Shown here one piece after another: positions 27,005 through 35,531 of a stretch of DNA of 53,185 nt. Origin of the DNA: Herminiimonas sp. (GTDB lineage: Bacteria > Pseudomonadota > Gammaproteobacteria > Burkholderiales > Burkholderiaceae_D); the NCBI GenBank assembly GCA_028292665.1, contig JAQGLW010000028.1, positions 1 to 53,185 on the forward strand, in the 5' to 3' direction. The notes under the pieces were generated by a model. That model was not told the DNA's origin, did not search any database, and was given only the letters and a program-made list of their open reading frames with translations. The position numbers were made by a program, and so were the translations under genes. Numbering within the stretch: the stretch's first letter is position 1; each line of letters begins with the position of its first letter.

Positions 27005-28465
27005 TTATAAGCCTGTATGGCTGGCAATAAACTTCTTTACCTGTTCAACATCCGGCGCCATCACTTCAAATCGCTGCGGCAATGCCTCGATATTCTCGAA
27101 GCCGGCCGGCCGCGGCGCATCGTGTCCGAGCGCTTCCTGAATCGTCTCGTTGAACTTCGCCGGCAATGCGGTCTCCAGCACGATCATCGGCACACCGGGC
27201 GTCAAATATTCGCGTGCGACTTTCACAGCATCCGCAGTATGTGTATCGATGGTCACGCCGTATTTCGACTGAACGCTACGGATCGTTTCCAGACGGTCCT
27301 GATGAATCGACTTGCCGGAAACGAAACCATACTGCGTCACTTTTCTGAATTCGTCCCCGTCGCTGCCCGGTTTGCCGGATAAATCGAAGCCGCCATGCGT
27401 GTCGACTTTCCTGAACAATGCACGCACCCGATCCGCGTCGCGATCCAGCAAATCATAGACAAACCGCTCGAAATTCGATGCCTTGCTGATATCCATGCTG
27501 GGGCTGGTGGTGTGATAGGTCTCGGCAGATTTACGTACGCGATAAACGCCGGTACGGAAAAATTCGTCCAGCACGTCGTTCTCATTGGTGGCGACCACCA
27601 ACTTATCGATCGGCAGTCCCATCATCCGCGCGATGTGGCCGGCGCAGATGTTGCCGAAGTTGCCGGACGGGACGGCGAACGATACTTTCTGCTCGTTGCC
27701 GGCGGTCGCACTCAAATAGCCGCGGAAATAGTACACCACTTGCGCAACGACGCGTGCCCAGTTGATCGAATTGACGGTGCCGATTTTTTGGCGGTTCTTG
27801 TATTCCAGATCGTTCGACACCGCCTTCACCATATCCTGGCAATCGTCGAACACGCCTTCGATCGCGATATTGAATATGTTCGGATCCTGCAGGCTGAACA
27901 TTTGCGCGGTCTGGAATGCGCTCATCTTCCTGTGCGGCGACAGCATGAAAACGCGGATGCCTTTCTTGCCGCGCATCGCATATTCCGCGGCACTGCCGGT
28001 GTCGCCCGACGTCGCGCCGAATATATTCAATTCAGCATCCTGCCTGGCCAGCGTGTACTCGAACAGATTGCCGAGCAATTGCATGGCCATATCCTTGAAT
28101 GCAAGTGTTGGACCGTTCGATAGCGCCTGCAATATCAGCTGCGCGCCGTTTTTTCCTTCCAGCACCCACAAAGGCGTAATTTGCGCCGCCGCTTCTCTAC
28201 TGCGTGCATTGCAATACACCTCGGCGGTATAGGTCTTGTGCGTCAAAGCCTTCAGATCCGCTTGCGGGATGTCGGTGGCGAACTTTTTGAGAATTTCCAG
28301 TGCGAGATCGGCATAAGACAATTTGCGCCAGGCATCAAGTTCCGCAGCGCTGACTTGCGGATATTCAGCCGGCAGATACAAACCGCCATCGGGTGCGAGG
28401 CCCCCCAGCAGGATTTCGGAAAAGGATTGAGACGCAGCATGGCCGCGTGTGGAGACATATTGCAT
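27005..28465 (-). CDS. thrC: Threonine synthase
   Basis: ThrC converts O-phosphohomoserine to threonine with PLP. The 486-residue protein begins MQYVSTRGHAASQSF, has the PLP lysine K124 in TLAFKDMAMQL, the GATSGDTGSAA phosphate loop and PSGNFGNICAG. Its length fits the long class of threonine synthases (compare yeast and Pseudomonas). In many related genomes hom lies directly upstream; here hom is 5.7 kb away with other genes between. A purine-poor leader offers no strong ribosome site. Confidence 0.96.
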   Translation of the reverse strand: MQYVSTRGHAASQSFSEILLGGLAPDGGLYLPAEYPQVSAAELDAWRKLSYADLALEILKKFATDIPQADLKALTHKTYTAEVYCNARSREAAAQITPLWVLEGKNGAQLILQALSNGPTLAFKDMAMQLLGNLFEYTLARQDAELNIFGATSGDTGSAAEYAMRGKKGIRVFMLSPHRKMSAFQTAQMFSLQDPNIFNIAIEGVFDDCQDMVKAVSNDLEYKNRQKIGTVNSINWARVVAQVVYYFRGYLSATAGNEQKVSFAVPSGNFGNICAGHIARMMGLPIDKLVVATNENDVLDEFFRTGVYRVRKSAETYHTTSPSMDISKASNFERFVYDLLDRDADRVRALFRKVDTHGGFDLSGKPGSDGDEFRKVTQYGFVSGKSIHQDRLETIRSVQSKYGVTIDTHTADAVKVAREYLTPGVPMIVLETALPAKFNETIQEALGHDAPRPAGFENIEALPQRFEVMAPDVEQVKKFIASHTGL

Positions 28466-29019
28466 GAATTGATTGAATTGGTTGCAACGGACTAACCGAC
28501 ATTATAACTGGCCCACTTTTCTGGATGCGTATTTCTCTGAATAGCGGCTTGGCCGGCAATTGAAATTTGCCTGCTGCTAAATGCAGGGCGATATGCGAAT
28601 TGGATGAAATGCAAAAGCGTTTGCTACGGCCAAGTTTGAGATTTGTTGTGTTTGTCGGCCTTGAAACCGGTAGCCACGAGTGGCTATAAATGAAGTGTTG
28701 TTACGACTATTCGCTTAAAAACCTCGAATTATCTCTATCCGTAAAAGCATGAATTCCGCGCATTTAATTGCATATTTTACAATTAAATTCCATCATGCAA
28801 TAACTTTGCTAATCGTTAAGTAGTTGCAAAAATGTATCACTACTCGATACATAATTACGCTTAACGAAACAAATCTTTGACTTGAATAAATGGCGGCGAT
28901 AACATCGTATCCACTGATGAACTGTTGTTTCATCTATTGATACACAATAGGAAAATAACAGCAGTAGCTTGAACCGGCCTTTACAAGCCGCCATAAAACC
29001 GTTCTATAAGGGGTATTAA
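28466..29019. other. Intergenic region between divergent thrC and porin
   Basis: About 550 bp, AT-rich, without a gene. It holds a 9-bp perfect dyad with a 9-nt spacer at 28762-28788 (ATTTAATTG with CAATTAAAT), a 7-bp dyad near 28671-28687 (TAGCCAC with GTGGCTA), and the porin promoter. The first dyad lies upstream of the -35 and could be an operator. Confidence 0.45.
28877..28905 (+). promoter_or_regulatory. Sigma70 promoter of the porin gene
   Basis: TTGACT (28877-28882) and TAACAT (28900-28905) are separated by exactly 17 bp. Transcription from here would give a leader of about 108 nt before the porin ATG at 29020. Long leaders on porin messages are common targets for small RNAs. Confidence 0.65.
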
Positions 29020-30048
29020 ATGAAGAAATCAATACTCGCACTGGCAAGTCTCGGTGCGCTCGCAGGCATAGCTAATGCGCAAACCAACGTAACTGTCTAT
29101 GGACGTCTGGACGTCAGTATGGACCGAATTGAATCCGGCGTTCAGCCGGCTTCAGTCCAGATGACGGATAACGCATCCCGGCTCGGCTTTAAAGGTACAG
29201 AAGATTTAGGTGGTACATTGAAGGCTTTCTTCGGTCTGGAATTTGGCATTAGCGCAGATACTGGCGGTTTCGCCAGTGCGACCAATCAGTTTCGCAATTC
29301 ATACGTAGGGTTGGCGGGCGACTTCGGCGCGGTCGCCATGGGACGTCTTGATTCCGCCAATCCAACCGGATCCCCGCTGTATTCGCAGGTTACCAGGAAT
29401 ATCGACTTCGCCATACATGATACGGGCGCTCCGGCAATTGGCACGAAAGTGTTGAATGCCCGGAATCGGGTGTCTAACGCGATCGGTTACATGAGCCCGA
29501 CATTCGGCGGCTTCAATATGCGTGCACGTTACTATCAATCAGGTCCGGAAACCCCAACCGGGACCGGAACCGGTGTTATTACCGAAATGGATTTCAAACA
29601 AACGGATCTCGGCTTTAATTACGAGCAAGGTCCTTTTGCCGTAGGCATCGGCTTTGGCCGGGACACCAAACGGGGCGGCTATCTTGCCAATGACTTCAAG
29701 AACAAATCGCAGATCGTTGGCTCGTATGATTTCGGAATTCTGAAAGCCTACGGTTTCTATGGTCTCGACAAATACAACAACACCGCAACGACGCGTGACA
29801 GCGTGAAGTCTTGGCTGGTCGGTGCGAGTGCTCCGCTGGGTGGTGCACATCGCATTATCGGCAATTACATGCAGCGCAACGTTCAGGCCGACCCGAACGG
29901 TAGTTTGAAAAAAGCCGAGCTCGCCTATAGCTACCAATTGAGCAAGCGCACACAGCTGTACGCCTTGTATGACCGTGAAGATCCGAATTCAAATGTATCG
30001 AATGACGAGATTAAGACAATAAGCGTCGGTATTCAACATAATTTCTAA
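29020..30048 (+). CDS. Outer membrane porin (Gram-negative porin, Porin_4 type)
   Basis: The 342-residue protein has a signal peptide cleaved after IANA (residue 20) and mature start QTNVTVYGRLDVSMD, typical of betaproteobacterial trimeric porins. ASRLGFKGTEDLGG, FRNSYVGLAGDFGAVAMGRLD and the late YQLSKRTQLYALYDRED are family landmarks, and the chain ends with phenylalanine (QHNF) for Bam recognition. The protein forms a beta-barrel in the outer membrane for small-solute diffusion. AAGGGG precedes the start. It is one of two porin sequences here, the second being broken. Confidence 0.94.
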   Translation: MKKSILALASLGALAGIANAQTNVTVYGRLDVSMDRIESGVQPASVQMTDNASRLGFKGTEDLGGTLKAFFGLEFGISADTGGFASATNQFRNSYVGLAGDFGAVAMGRLDSANPTGSPLYSQVTRNIDFAIHDTGAPAIGTKVLNARNRVSNAIGYMSPTFGGFNMRARYYQSGPETPTGTGTGVITEMDFKQTDLGFNYEQGPFAVGIGFGRDTKRGGYLANDFKNKSQIVGSYDFGILKAYGFYGLDKYNNTATTRDSVKSWLVGASAPLGGAHRIIGNYMQRNVQADPNGSLKKAELAYSYQLSKRTQLYALYDREDPNSNVSNDEIKTISVGIQHNF

Positions 30049-30059
30049 GTTGCCTGCCC

Positions 30060-30097
30060 GGTACAGCGGCAGTAGCCACGGCTACTGCCGCTGTACC
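30060..30097 (+). terminator. Long hairpin after the porin, probable terminator
   Basis: A perfect 17-bp stem (30060-30076 with 30081-30097) with a 4-nt loop lies 11 bp after the porin stop. No T run follows, so it may mainly protect the message 3' end or act with Rho. Confidence 0.6.
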
Positions 30098-30129
30098 GAT
30101 CGCCACCGTAATTAGACTTGGGGCAGACC

Positions 30130-30518
30130 CCAGTCTGCTCCAAACATCACGTTTCGGCTTTAAAGAAACCGAAGTTCTAAATGAAGGTCTGCAAGTTATT
30201 TTGGGTTATAGGGCAATATTGCACCGGACACTAGTGGGTTCACTCAAAATGGTCTGCTGTTCGGCCGCCGAACGGTTCTCGGACTTAGCGGTAATTTCGG
30301 TGCTCTACATATAGGCCACAGAAAAAGACTTCATTTCAGTCCCGCTACAACTTTTTAGGCGCACGTCAACCGGCAAACTCACTGAAGTTCTCTTGGCCGT
30401 GAATGATTACTTGTCCAAGCGCACGACCTTGTACACCACCTTCGCAACCCAGCGTACCAGCGATATGTACAACCCAGGGATTCTTGGTTCTACACTTGGT
30501 GTGGACAACAGCCAAAGA
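30130..30518 (+). pseudogene. Porin remnant (frameshifted, internally deleted)
   Basis: Porin signatures are visible in different frames. Around 30152-30225 the sequence reads FGFKETEVLNEGLQ, like the SRLGFKGTEDLG segment of the intact porin. After a frameshift, NGLLFGRRTVLGLSGNFGAL lies at about 30246-30310, like the first strand-loop region. At 30399-30470 there is NDYLSKRTTLYTTFATQR, like the YQLSKRTQLYALYD segment near the porin C terminus. The start, middle and end are missing. The remnant runs straight into the hom fragment at 30519. Confidence 0.75.
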
Positions 30519-30768
30519 TCGAATTCTGGCGACCCTGCCAACCACCGTAGACATTATTTTGATCTTCGCGATCGGCGCCCCACATTTTCTCGTGCTCCTG
30601 ATACGTCAGTATGATGATGTCGGTTTGCAGACTCTTTTTGCAGTATTACCGATTGAAATCGTCGAGTCGGCAGGAGGCGGGGAACGTTGGTTAATACGCC
30701 CGCCAGCTTGTCCGCTGCGGATGTGCAGATTGCAGATAATAGCTGGCGGTGATTTTCGATATCGGCAT
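30519..30768 (-). pseudogene. Decayed copy of the hom 3' end
   Basis: This 250-bp stretch aligns with 34166-34426, the last part of hom, with many substitutions and a 15-bp deletion. Shared runs include the exact GATTGAAATCGTCGAGTCGG and CAACCACCGTAG. On the minus strand it still reads PISKITASYYLQ, matching PISEITTSYYLRI of intact hom. Stops and frameshifts prevent function. It marks a former duplication or an old junction next to thrC. Confidence 0.85.
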
Positions 30769-30854
30769 GGAGGGAAGAGGTTGCTTAACAAGCGTTTGCT
30801 CGACATTATGGCTGCGGTGGCCATTTCCAATGGGCTTTTTCACGATGCCCCGCA

Positions 30855-31826
30855 CTAAGCGGCATGATGCAGCCCGCACTGCGGTGCCTTGATATTAGCC
30901 ATCATGTCCTCGACTAATTGCTGCAGTCCGATGCCTGCGTGCCAACCCCAATCCGCGCGGGCATAGGTATCATCGAGACTATGCGGCCAGGTATCGGCAA
31001 TCGCCTGACGCTGATCCGGCTGGTAGCTTATTTCGAATTGCGGAAAATACTGTTTGATTGCTTGCGCCAATTCTCGTGGATTAAAACTCAAACCAGCCAC
31101 ATTGTAGGCGGATCGTATACGTATCTGATCAGCAGGCGCTTCCATCAGTTCGATCGTCGCGCGAATCGCGTCGGGCATGTAAATCATCGGCAGCGTCGTC
31201 TCCGGCCCAAGATAGCAATCGTAACGCTCGCCCCGTTGCGCTGCATGAAAAATCGCAATCGCATAATCGGTGGTGCCGCCGCCCGGGGGCGACTTGTGGC
31301 TGATGATGCCTGGATAACGAATGCTGCGCACATCGACATCGAACTTATTGAAATAGTATTCGCACAAACGCTCGCCGGCCTGCTTGCTGATGCCGTAAAT
31401 CGTGGTCGGATCCATCACCGCCAACTGTGGTGTATCTACAGTCGGCGTGTGCGGGCCGAATGCAGCAATCGACGATGGCCAGAACACGCGCAGCGGTTTG
31501 CCCGCTTGTCCGCGTTCGCGCGCAATTTCAAGAATATTCAACAGGCCATTCATGTTCAATGTCCATGCCTTGAGCGGTGCCTGCTCGCCGGTCACCGACA
31601 ACAACGCTGCCAGTTGATATACTTGCGTCACACCGTAGCCATCGATAATTTGCGCAACCCGATTGCTGTCGAGCACGTCCAGCGTCTCGTAACATTCTGC
31701 GCCATACAGGCTGTGCGGACCGATATCCGCCGCGATCACATTGTCGACACCATATTTTTCCGTCAGCGCTTCAACCAGTTCGCTACCGATTTGCCCGTTG
31801 GTGCCAATCACCAGAATTCGTTCCAT
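30855..31826 (-). CDS. tdh: NAD-dependent L-threonine 3-dehydrogenase, short-chain (epimerase-like) type
   Basis: The 323-residue protein has the Rossmann start MERILVIGTNGQIGSEL (GxxGxxG at 8-14), the YxxxK pair Y144/K148 in YGISKQAGE, and PGIISHKSPPGGGTTDYA. These are marks of UDP-galactose epimerase-like threonine dehydrogenases, known from Cupriavidus necator and others. It would oxidise threonine to 2-amino-3-ketobutyrate, which the adjacent Kbl splits. GGAAG precedes the start. kbl lies 115 bp upstream on the same strand. It is unrelated to the zinc-dependent Tdh of E. coli. Confidence 0.88.
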   Translation of the reverse strand: MERILVIGTNGQIGSELVEALTEKYGVDNVIAADIGPHSLYGAECYETLDVLDSNRVAQIIDGYGVTQVYQLAALLSVTGEQAPLKAWTLNMNGLLNILEIARERGQAGKPLRVFWPSSIAAFGPHTPTVDTPQLAVMDPTTIYGISKQAGERLCEYYFNKFDVDVRSIRYPGIISHKSPPGGGTTDYAIAIFHAAQRGERYDCYLGPETTLPMIYMPDAIRATIELMEAPADQIRIRSAYNVAGLSFNPRELAQAIKQYFPQFEISYQPDQRQAIADTWPHSLDDTYARADWGWHAGIGLQQLVEDMMANIKAPQCGLHHAA

Positions 31827-31941
31827 CTTCCTGCCCTTCTCTTAATTTGTTAAAGATAAAGTACCGCTGCGCCCGTATCCGTCCGGGTATCTCCATCAAT
31901 CCGGGTCTGTTCATCAACGCTTAATTCTGTCCCGCAATGCT

Positions 31942-33150
31942 TCATAATTTCAACAGACCCAGTTCGCGTCCTGCCTGACCGAATGCAGCGAGTACCTCGC
32001 TCAATTGTTCTGTGGTGTGTGCGGCTGACAATTGCACTCGCACTCGCGCCTGCCCCATCGGCACTACCGGATAAAAGAAGCCGGTCACCAATACGCCCAG
32101 TTCATAAAGGCGTTGCGCAAACTTTTGCGCGACCGGTGCATCGAACAACATCACCGGCACCACCGGATGAGTACCGGGTTTGATGGTGAAGCCGAGTTCA
32201 GTGATGGCACGGCGAAAATGTGCAGTGTTGGCGTGCAGCCGATCGCGCAATTCAGTCGATGACGATAACTGCTGCAATACGGCAAGCGAGGCGCCGGCAA
32301 TTGCCGGTGCGAGGGTGTTGGAGAACAGATAAGGACGCGATTTCTGGCGCAGCGTCTGGATAACTTCGCGCCGTGCCGCCGTAAAACCGCCCATCGCCCC
32401 GCCCAGCGCCTTGCCCAGCGTGCCGGTAATGATGTCAATGCGCTTCATCACGCCATGATGCTCATGCGTACCGCGCCCGGTTGCGCCCATGAAGCCGGAT
32501 GCATGACTCTCGTCGATCATCACCAGCGCGCCATAGCGATCGGCCAAATCACAAATTTTGTCGAGCTGCGCAATAGTGCCATCCATCGAAAACACGCCGT
32601 CGGTCACGATTACCTTGTGACGCTTGCCGGCAGCCGCCTGCAATTGCGCTTCCAGATCGTGCATGTCGTTATGTTGATAGCGATAGCGAGCAGCCTTGGA
32701 CAAACGGATGCCATCGATAATCGATGCATGGTTTAACGCATCGGAAATGATCGCATCCTGCTCCTCGAACAAAGGTTCGAACAAACCGCCATTGGCATCA
32801 AACGCAGCCGCGTACAGGATTGCGTCCTCCATTCCGAGAAAGTCCGACAGCGCGCGTTCCAGTTGCTTATGCACCGTCTGCGTGCCGCAGATGAAGCGCA
32901 CCGACGACAGCCCATAGCCATATTTTTCAGTCGCATCGACTGCCGCGCGCACCGTCGACTCAGCGCCGGACAAACCCAGATAATTATTGGCGCACATGTT
33001 GATCAGTGTTCTGCCATCATCACAAACCACTTCCGCACCCTGACGCGACGCGATGACCCGTTCCGACTTGTATAACCCCTGTTCACGAAGAGCGGTCAGA
33101 TTGTTTTCCAGCCCGGCGTAAAAGCTTTGTTTTACATTTGTTGCACTCAT
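31942..33150 (-). CDS. kbl: Glycine C-acetyltransferase (2-amino-3-ketobutyrate CoA ligase)
   Basis: Kbl cleaves 2-amino-3-ketobutyrate with CoA to glycine and acetyl-CoA, using PLP. The 402-residue protein belongs to the alpha-oxoamine synthase family, with [32 protein letters not shown] and the PLP lysine K247 in GTLGKALGG. The start at 33150 has GAGGA 7 nt upstream; the frame open to 33243 runs through the regulatory region. It is divergent from the XRE-cupin regulator and probably co-transcribed with tdh. Confidence 0.95.
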   Translation of the reverse strand: MSATNVKQSFYAGLENNLTALREQGLYKSERVIASRQGAEVVCDDGRTLINMCANNYLGLSGAESTVRAAVDATEKYGYGLSSVRFICGTQTVHKQLERALSDFLGMEDAILYAAAFDANGGLFEPLFEEQDAIISDALNHASIIDGIRLSKAARYRYQHNDMHDLEAQLQAAAGKRHKVIVTDGVFSMDGTIAQLDKICDLADRYGALVMIDESHASGFMGATGRGTHEHHGVMKRIDIITGTLGKALGGAMGGFTAARREVIQTLRQKSRPYLFSNTLAPAIAGASLAVLQQLSSSTELRDRLHANTAHFRRAITELGFTIKPGTHPVVPVMLFDAPVAQKFAQRLYELGVLVTGFFYPVVPMGQARVRVQLSAAHTTEQLSEVLAAFGQAGRELGLLKL

Positions 33151-33270
33151 TGCAATTCCTCGTCTTTCTTTCAAGCGCCCCGTAAATATGACTGGGACGG
33201 TTGATGGTTTTGTGTGGCAATCTTTATCTATGTTGCAATTCATCTGTTAGGATGTAATTTTCACTGCATC

Positions 33271-33320
33271 CACTAATATCCATTATATTGCACAAAGTTT
33301 CAATATAATGGATATTAGTG
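33271..33320. promoter_or_regulatory. 20-10-20 perfect palindrome, operator between kbl and the XRE-cupin gene
   Basis: The arms CACTAATATCCATTATATTG (33271-33290) and its exact complement (33301-33320) flank a 10-bp spacer. A further partial copy, TCCATTATTG, follows at 33321-33330. Each arm contains a TATAAT that could be a -10 element for transcription in either direction. The site lies between the divergent kbl and regulator genes, so it is the likely binding site of the regulator. Confidence 0.75.
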
Positions 33321-33349
33321 TCCATTATTGAACATTGCAAGCGCCTTTT

Positions 33350-33925
33350 ATGAAAAAGCTGAAAACCCCCGTTTCCCCGCCTGAAGTAGGTGCCGCCCTG
33401 CAGAAAATACGCCTCAAACGCGGTTTGACGCTGGAAGACCTGTCGCGTGCCGCAGGCGTGTCGAAATCGATGCTGTCGCAGATCGAACGTGAAAAAGCGA
33501 ACCCGACTATTGCGGTTGCATGGCGGCTTGCCAATGCGCTGGGCATCGGCATCGAGGAATTACTCACCTCTGAATCGGACGAGGTGGAGGCAATCCACAT
33601 TCTGGAGCCGCACGAAACCCCGACGTTGCCGGGCAATCATGCAGGCTATGTACTAAGGATTCTGGGGCCGATGGAATTGGCCGGAAAGTATGAATGGTAC
33701 GAACTCACGCTAGCGCCGGAGGGGGCGCTGGTATCGAATTCGCATGATCCGGGCACGATGGAATACCTGACATTGGTGCATGGCGTGCTGGAAATCGAAG
33801 TGAATGGAATCAAGAAAAAACTCAAGATGGGTGGAACAGCGCGTTATCAGGCGGATAAGAACCATGCGATTCGCAATATGGGGAAAACCGAGGCGAAGGC
33901 GTTGTTGGTGGTGATACACAGATAA
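33350..33925 (+). CDS. XRE-family regulator with C-terminal cupin domain
   Basis: The 191-residue protein has an N-terminal helix-turn-helix (about residues 15-70: LQKIRLKRGLTLEDLSRAAGVSKSMLSQIEREKANPT in pieces) and a cupin_2 domain (about 110-190, with SHDPGTMEYLTLVHG and ARYQADKNHAIRN). Regulators of this type sense small metabolites through the cupin. It faces kbl-tdh across a long palindrome, which suggests that it controls threonine breakdown and its own gene. The ligand is unknown; threonine or glycine are reasonable guesses. ATG at 33350 is preferred over TTG at 33335. Confidence 0.88.
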   Translation: MKKLKTPVSPPEVGAALQKIRLKRGLTLEDLSRAAGVSKSMLSQIEREKANPTIAVAWRLANALGIGIEELLTSESDEVEAIHILEPHETPTLPGNHAGYVLRILGPMELAGKYEWYELTLAPEGALVSNSHDPGTMEYLTLVHGVLEIEVNGIKKKLKMGGTARYQADKNHAIRNMGKTEAKALLVVIHR

Positions 33926-34065
33926 GTCATGGAGGCAGGGTGCACCGCCCGCATCAATTGAGCATCGGCAGACATGCATGGCGCACTCTACACTTGCTGC
34001 ACCCACACCCGTATCGATATGGGAGCTTCATCAACGCCCTCAACCTGCGACCGACGGAAACGAAG

Positions 34066-34095
34066 TAGCCCGGAGAAACGAACGCATCCGGGACT
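34066..34095. repeat. REP-like sequence downstream of hom
   Basis: TAGCCCGG and CCGGGA bound a short imperfect hairpin, the pattern of a dispersed repeat common between genes in proteobacteria. It lies about 55 bp from the hom stop. The 223-bp gap 33926-34148 holds nothing else that I recognise. Confidence 0.4.
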
Positions 34096-34148
34096 TTGAA
34101 CTCGACAACCAGGGAACCCGCTTTATTCCCCCATACTACACTCTCAAA

Positions 34149-35459
34149 TCAGCTCAGCTCTTCCAATCGAATCCTGGTGACCTTGCCAACCACCGTAGGC
34201 AACGCCTCGATCTTCGCAATCGCCGCTTCCACGTTTTTCTCTTGCGTCTGATGCGTCAGCATGATGATGTCGGTTTGCGTTTCGCCTTCTGCCGGCTCTT
34301 TTTGAAGCATTGCATCGATTGAAATCGTCGAGTCGGCCAGGATGCCGGTAACGCCGGCCAATACGCCCAGCTTGTCCGCTACACGGATGCGCAGGTAATA
34401 GCTGGTGGTGATTTCCGATATCGGCAGAATCGGCGTGTCAGCCATCGCGTTGGGCTGGAATGCGAGATGCGGTACCCGATGTTCGGGATCGGCAGTCGCC
34501 AGGCGCGTGATATCGACCAGGTCGGCAATTACAGCCGATGCGGTAGGCTCTGCCCCCGCTCCTTTGCCGTAATAAAGCGTGGCGCCGACAGCATCGCCTT
34601 GGACCAGCACGGCGTTCATCGCGCCTTCGACATTGGCGATCAAGCGCTTGGCGGGAATCAGCGTCGGATGCACGCGCAGCTCGATACCTTTCGGTGTACG
34701 CCGGGTGATGCCCAGCAACTTGATGCGGTAGCCGAGTTGTTCCGCGTAGCGAATATCGGTCGCTTGCAACTTGGTGATGCCTTCCACATGCGCCTTGTCG
34801 AACTGGACTGGAATGCCGAACGCAATCGCGGACATGATGGTCGCCTTGTGCGCCGCATCGACGCCTTCGATATCAAATGTCGGGTCGGCTTCGGCATAGC
34901 CCAGGCGCTGCGCCTCTTTGAGCACGGTGTCGAAGTCGAGTCCTTTATCGCGCATTTCGGACAAGATGAAATTGGTGGTGCCATTGATGATGCCGGCAAT
35001 CCATTGAATGCGGTTTGCAGTCAATCCTTCACGCAACGCCTTGATGATCGGAATGCCGCCGGCGACTGCAGCCTCGAATGCAACCATCACGCCTTTTTCC
35101 TGCGCAGCCTTGAAAATCTCGGTGCCGTGCATCGCCAACAGCGCCTTGTTGGCGGTAACAACGTGCTTGCCGTTGGCAATCGCTTTCATCACAAGATCTT
35201 TGGCAATACCGTAACCGCCGATCAGTTCGATCACGATATCGATGTCGGGATTGTTGATGACCATGTTGGCGTCATTGACGACCTCACATGTGCCGCCGGT
35301 CAACTCCTTGGCGCGTACAGTATTCAAATCCGCAACCATCGTAATCTCGATGCCGCGACCTGCGCGCCGCTTGATTTCTTCCTGGTTGCGTTTGAGTACG
35401 TTGAACGTGCCTAAACCAACGGTGCCGATACCTAGTAGACCTACTTTGATGGATTTCAT
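34149..35459 (-). CDS. hom: Homoserine dehydrogenase
   Basis: Hom reduces aspartate semialdehyde to homoserine for threonine and methionine. The 436-residue protein has the Rossmann GIGTVG at 11-16, VTANKALLA, AAVAGGIPII, the catalytic INGTTNFILSEM and EADPTFDIEGVDAAHK, and a C-terminal ACT domain (about residues 350-430) for threonine feedback. It is followed by a short repeat and not by thrC, its usual partner. alaA lies 72 bp upstream on the same strand. A decayed copy of its ACT end is at 30519-30768. Confidence 0.96.
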   Translation of the reverse strand: MKSIKVGLLGIGTVGLGTFNVLKRNQEEIKRRAGRGIEITMVADLNTVRAKELTGGTCEVVNDANMVINNPDIDIVIELIGGYGIAKDLVMKAIANGKHVVTANKALLAMHGTEIFKAAQEKGVMVAFEAAVAGGIPIIKALREGLTANRIQWIAGIINGTTNFILSEMRDKGLDFDTVLKEAQRLGYAEADPTFDIEGVDAAHKATIMSAIAFGIPVQFDKAHVEGITKLQATDIRYAEQLGYRIKLLGITRRTPKGIELRVHPTLIPAKRLIANVEGAMNAVLVQGDAVGATLYYGKGAGAEPTASAVIADLVDITRLATADPEHRVPHLAFQPNAMADTPILPISEITTSYYLRIRVADKLGVLAGVTGILADSTISIDAMLQKEPAEGETQTDIIMLTHQTQEKNVEAAIAKIEALPTVVGKVTRIRLEELS

Positions 35460-35482
35460 AAATTAAAAAGAATTAAATGCTT

Positions 35483-35512
35483 CTGGATTCCGGCTTGCAC
35501 CGGAACGACAAT
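35483..35512. repeat. dRS3-like short repeat
   Basis: GGATTCCGG-CTTGCA-CCGGAACGAC is a short dyad with the form ATTCC..GGAA(T/C)GAC, which resembles small dispersed repeats in betaproteobacteria such as Neisseria dRS3. It lies between alaA and hom. A second sequence of the same form is at 42541-42565. Confidence 0.35.
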
Positions 35513-35531
35513 CAAATTGCAGGAATGCGAA

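Noticed and set aside
30114-30140. Hairpin around GGGGCAGACCCC after the porin, similar to REP sequences linked to RAYT transposases
   Set aside because: One short imperfect hairpin with no second copy in the window is not enough to name a repeat family.
30781-30858. Peptide KRLLDIMAAVA similar to the start of bacterial sugar transferases
   Set aside because: Only about eleven residues match and the frame ends soon after, so it is too short to support a remnant.
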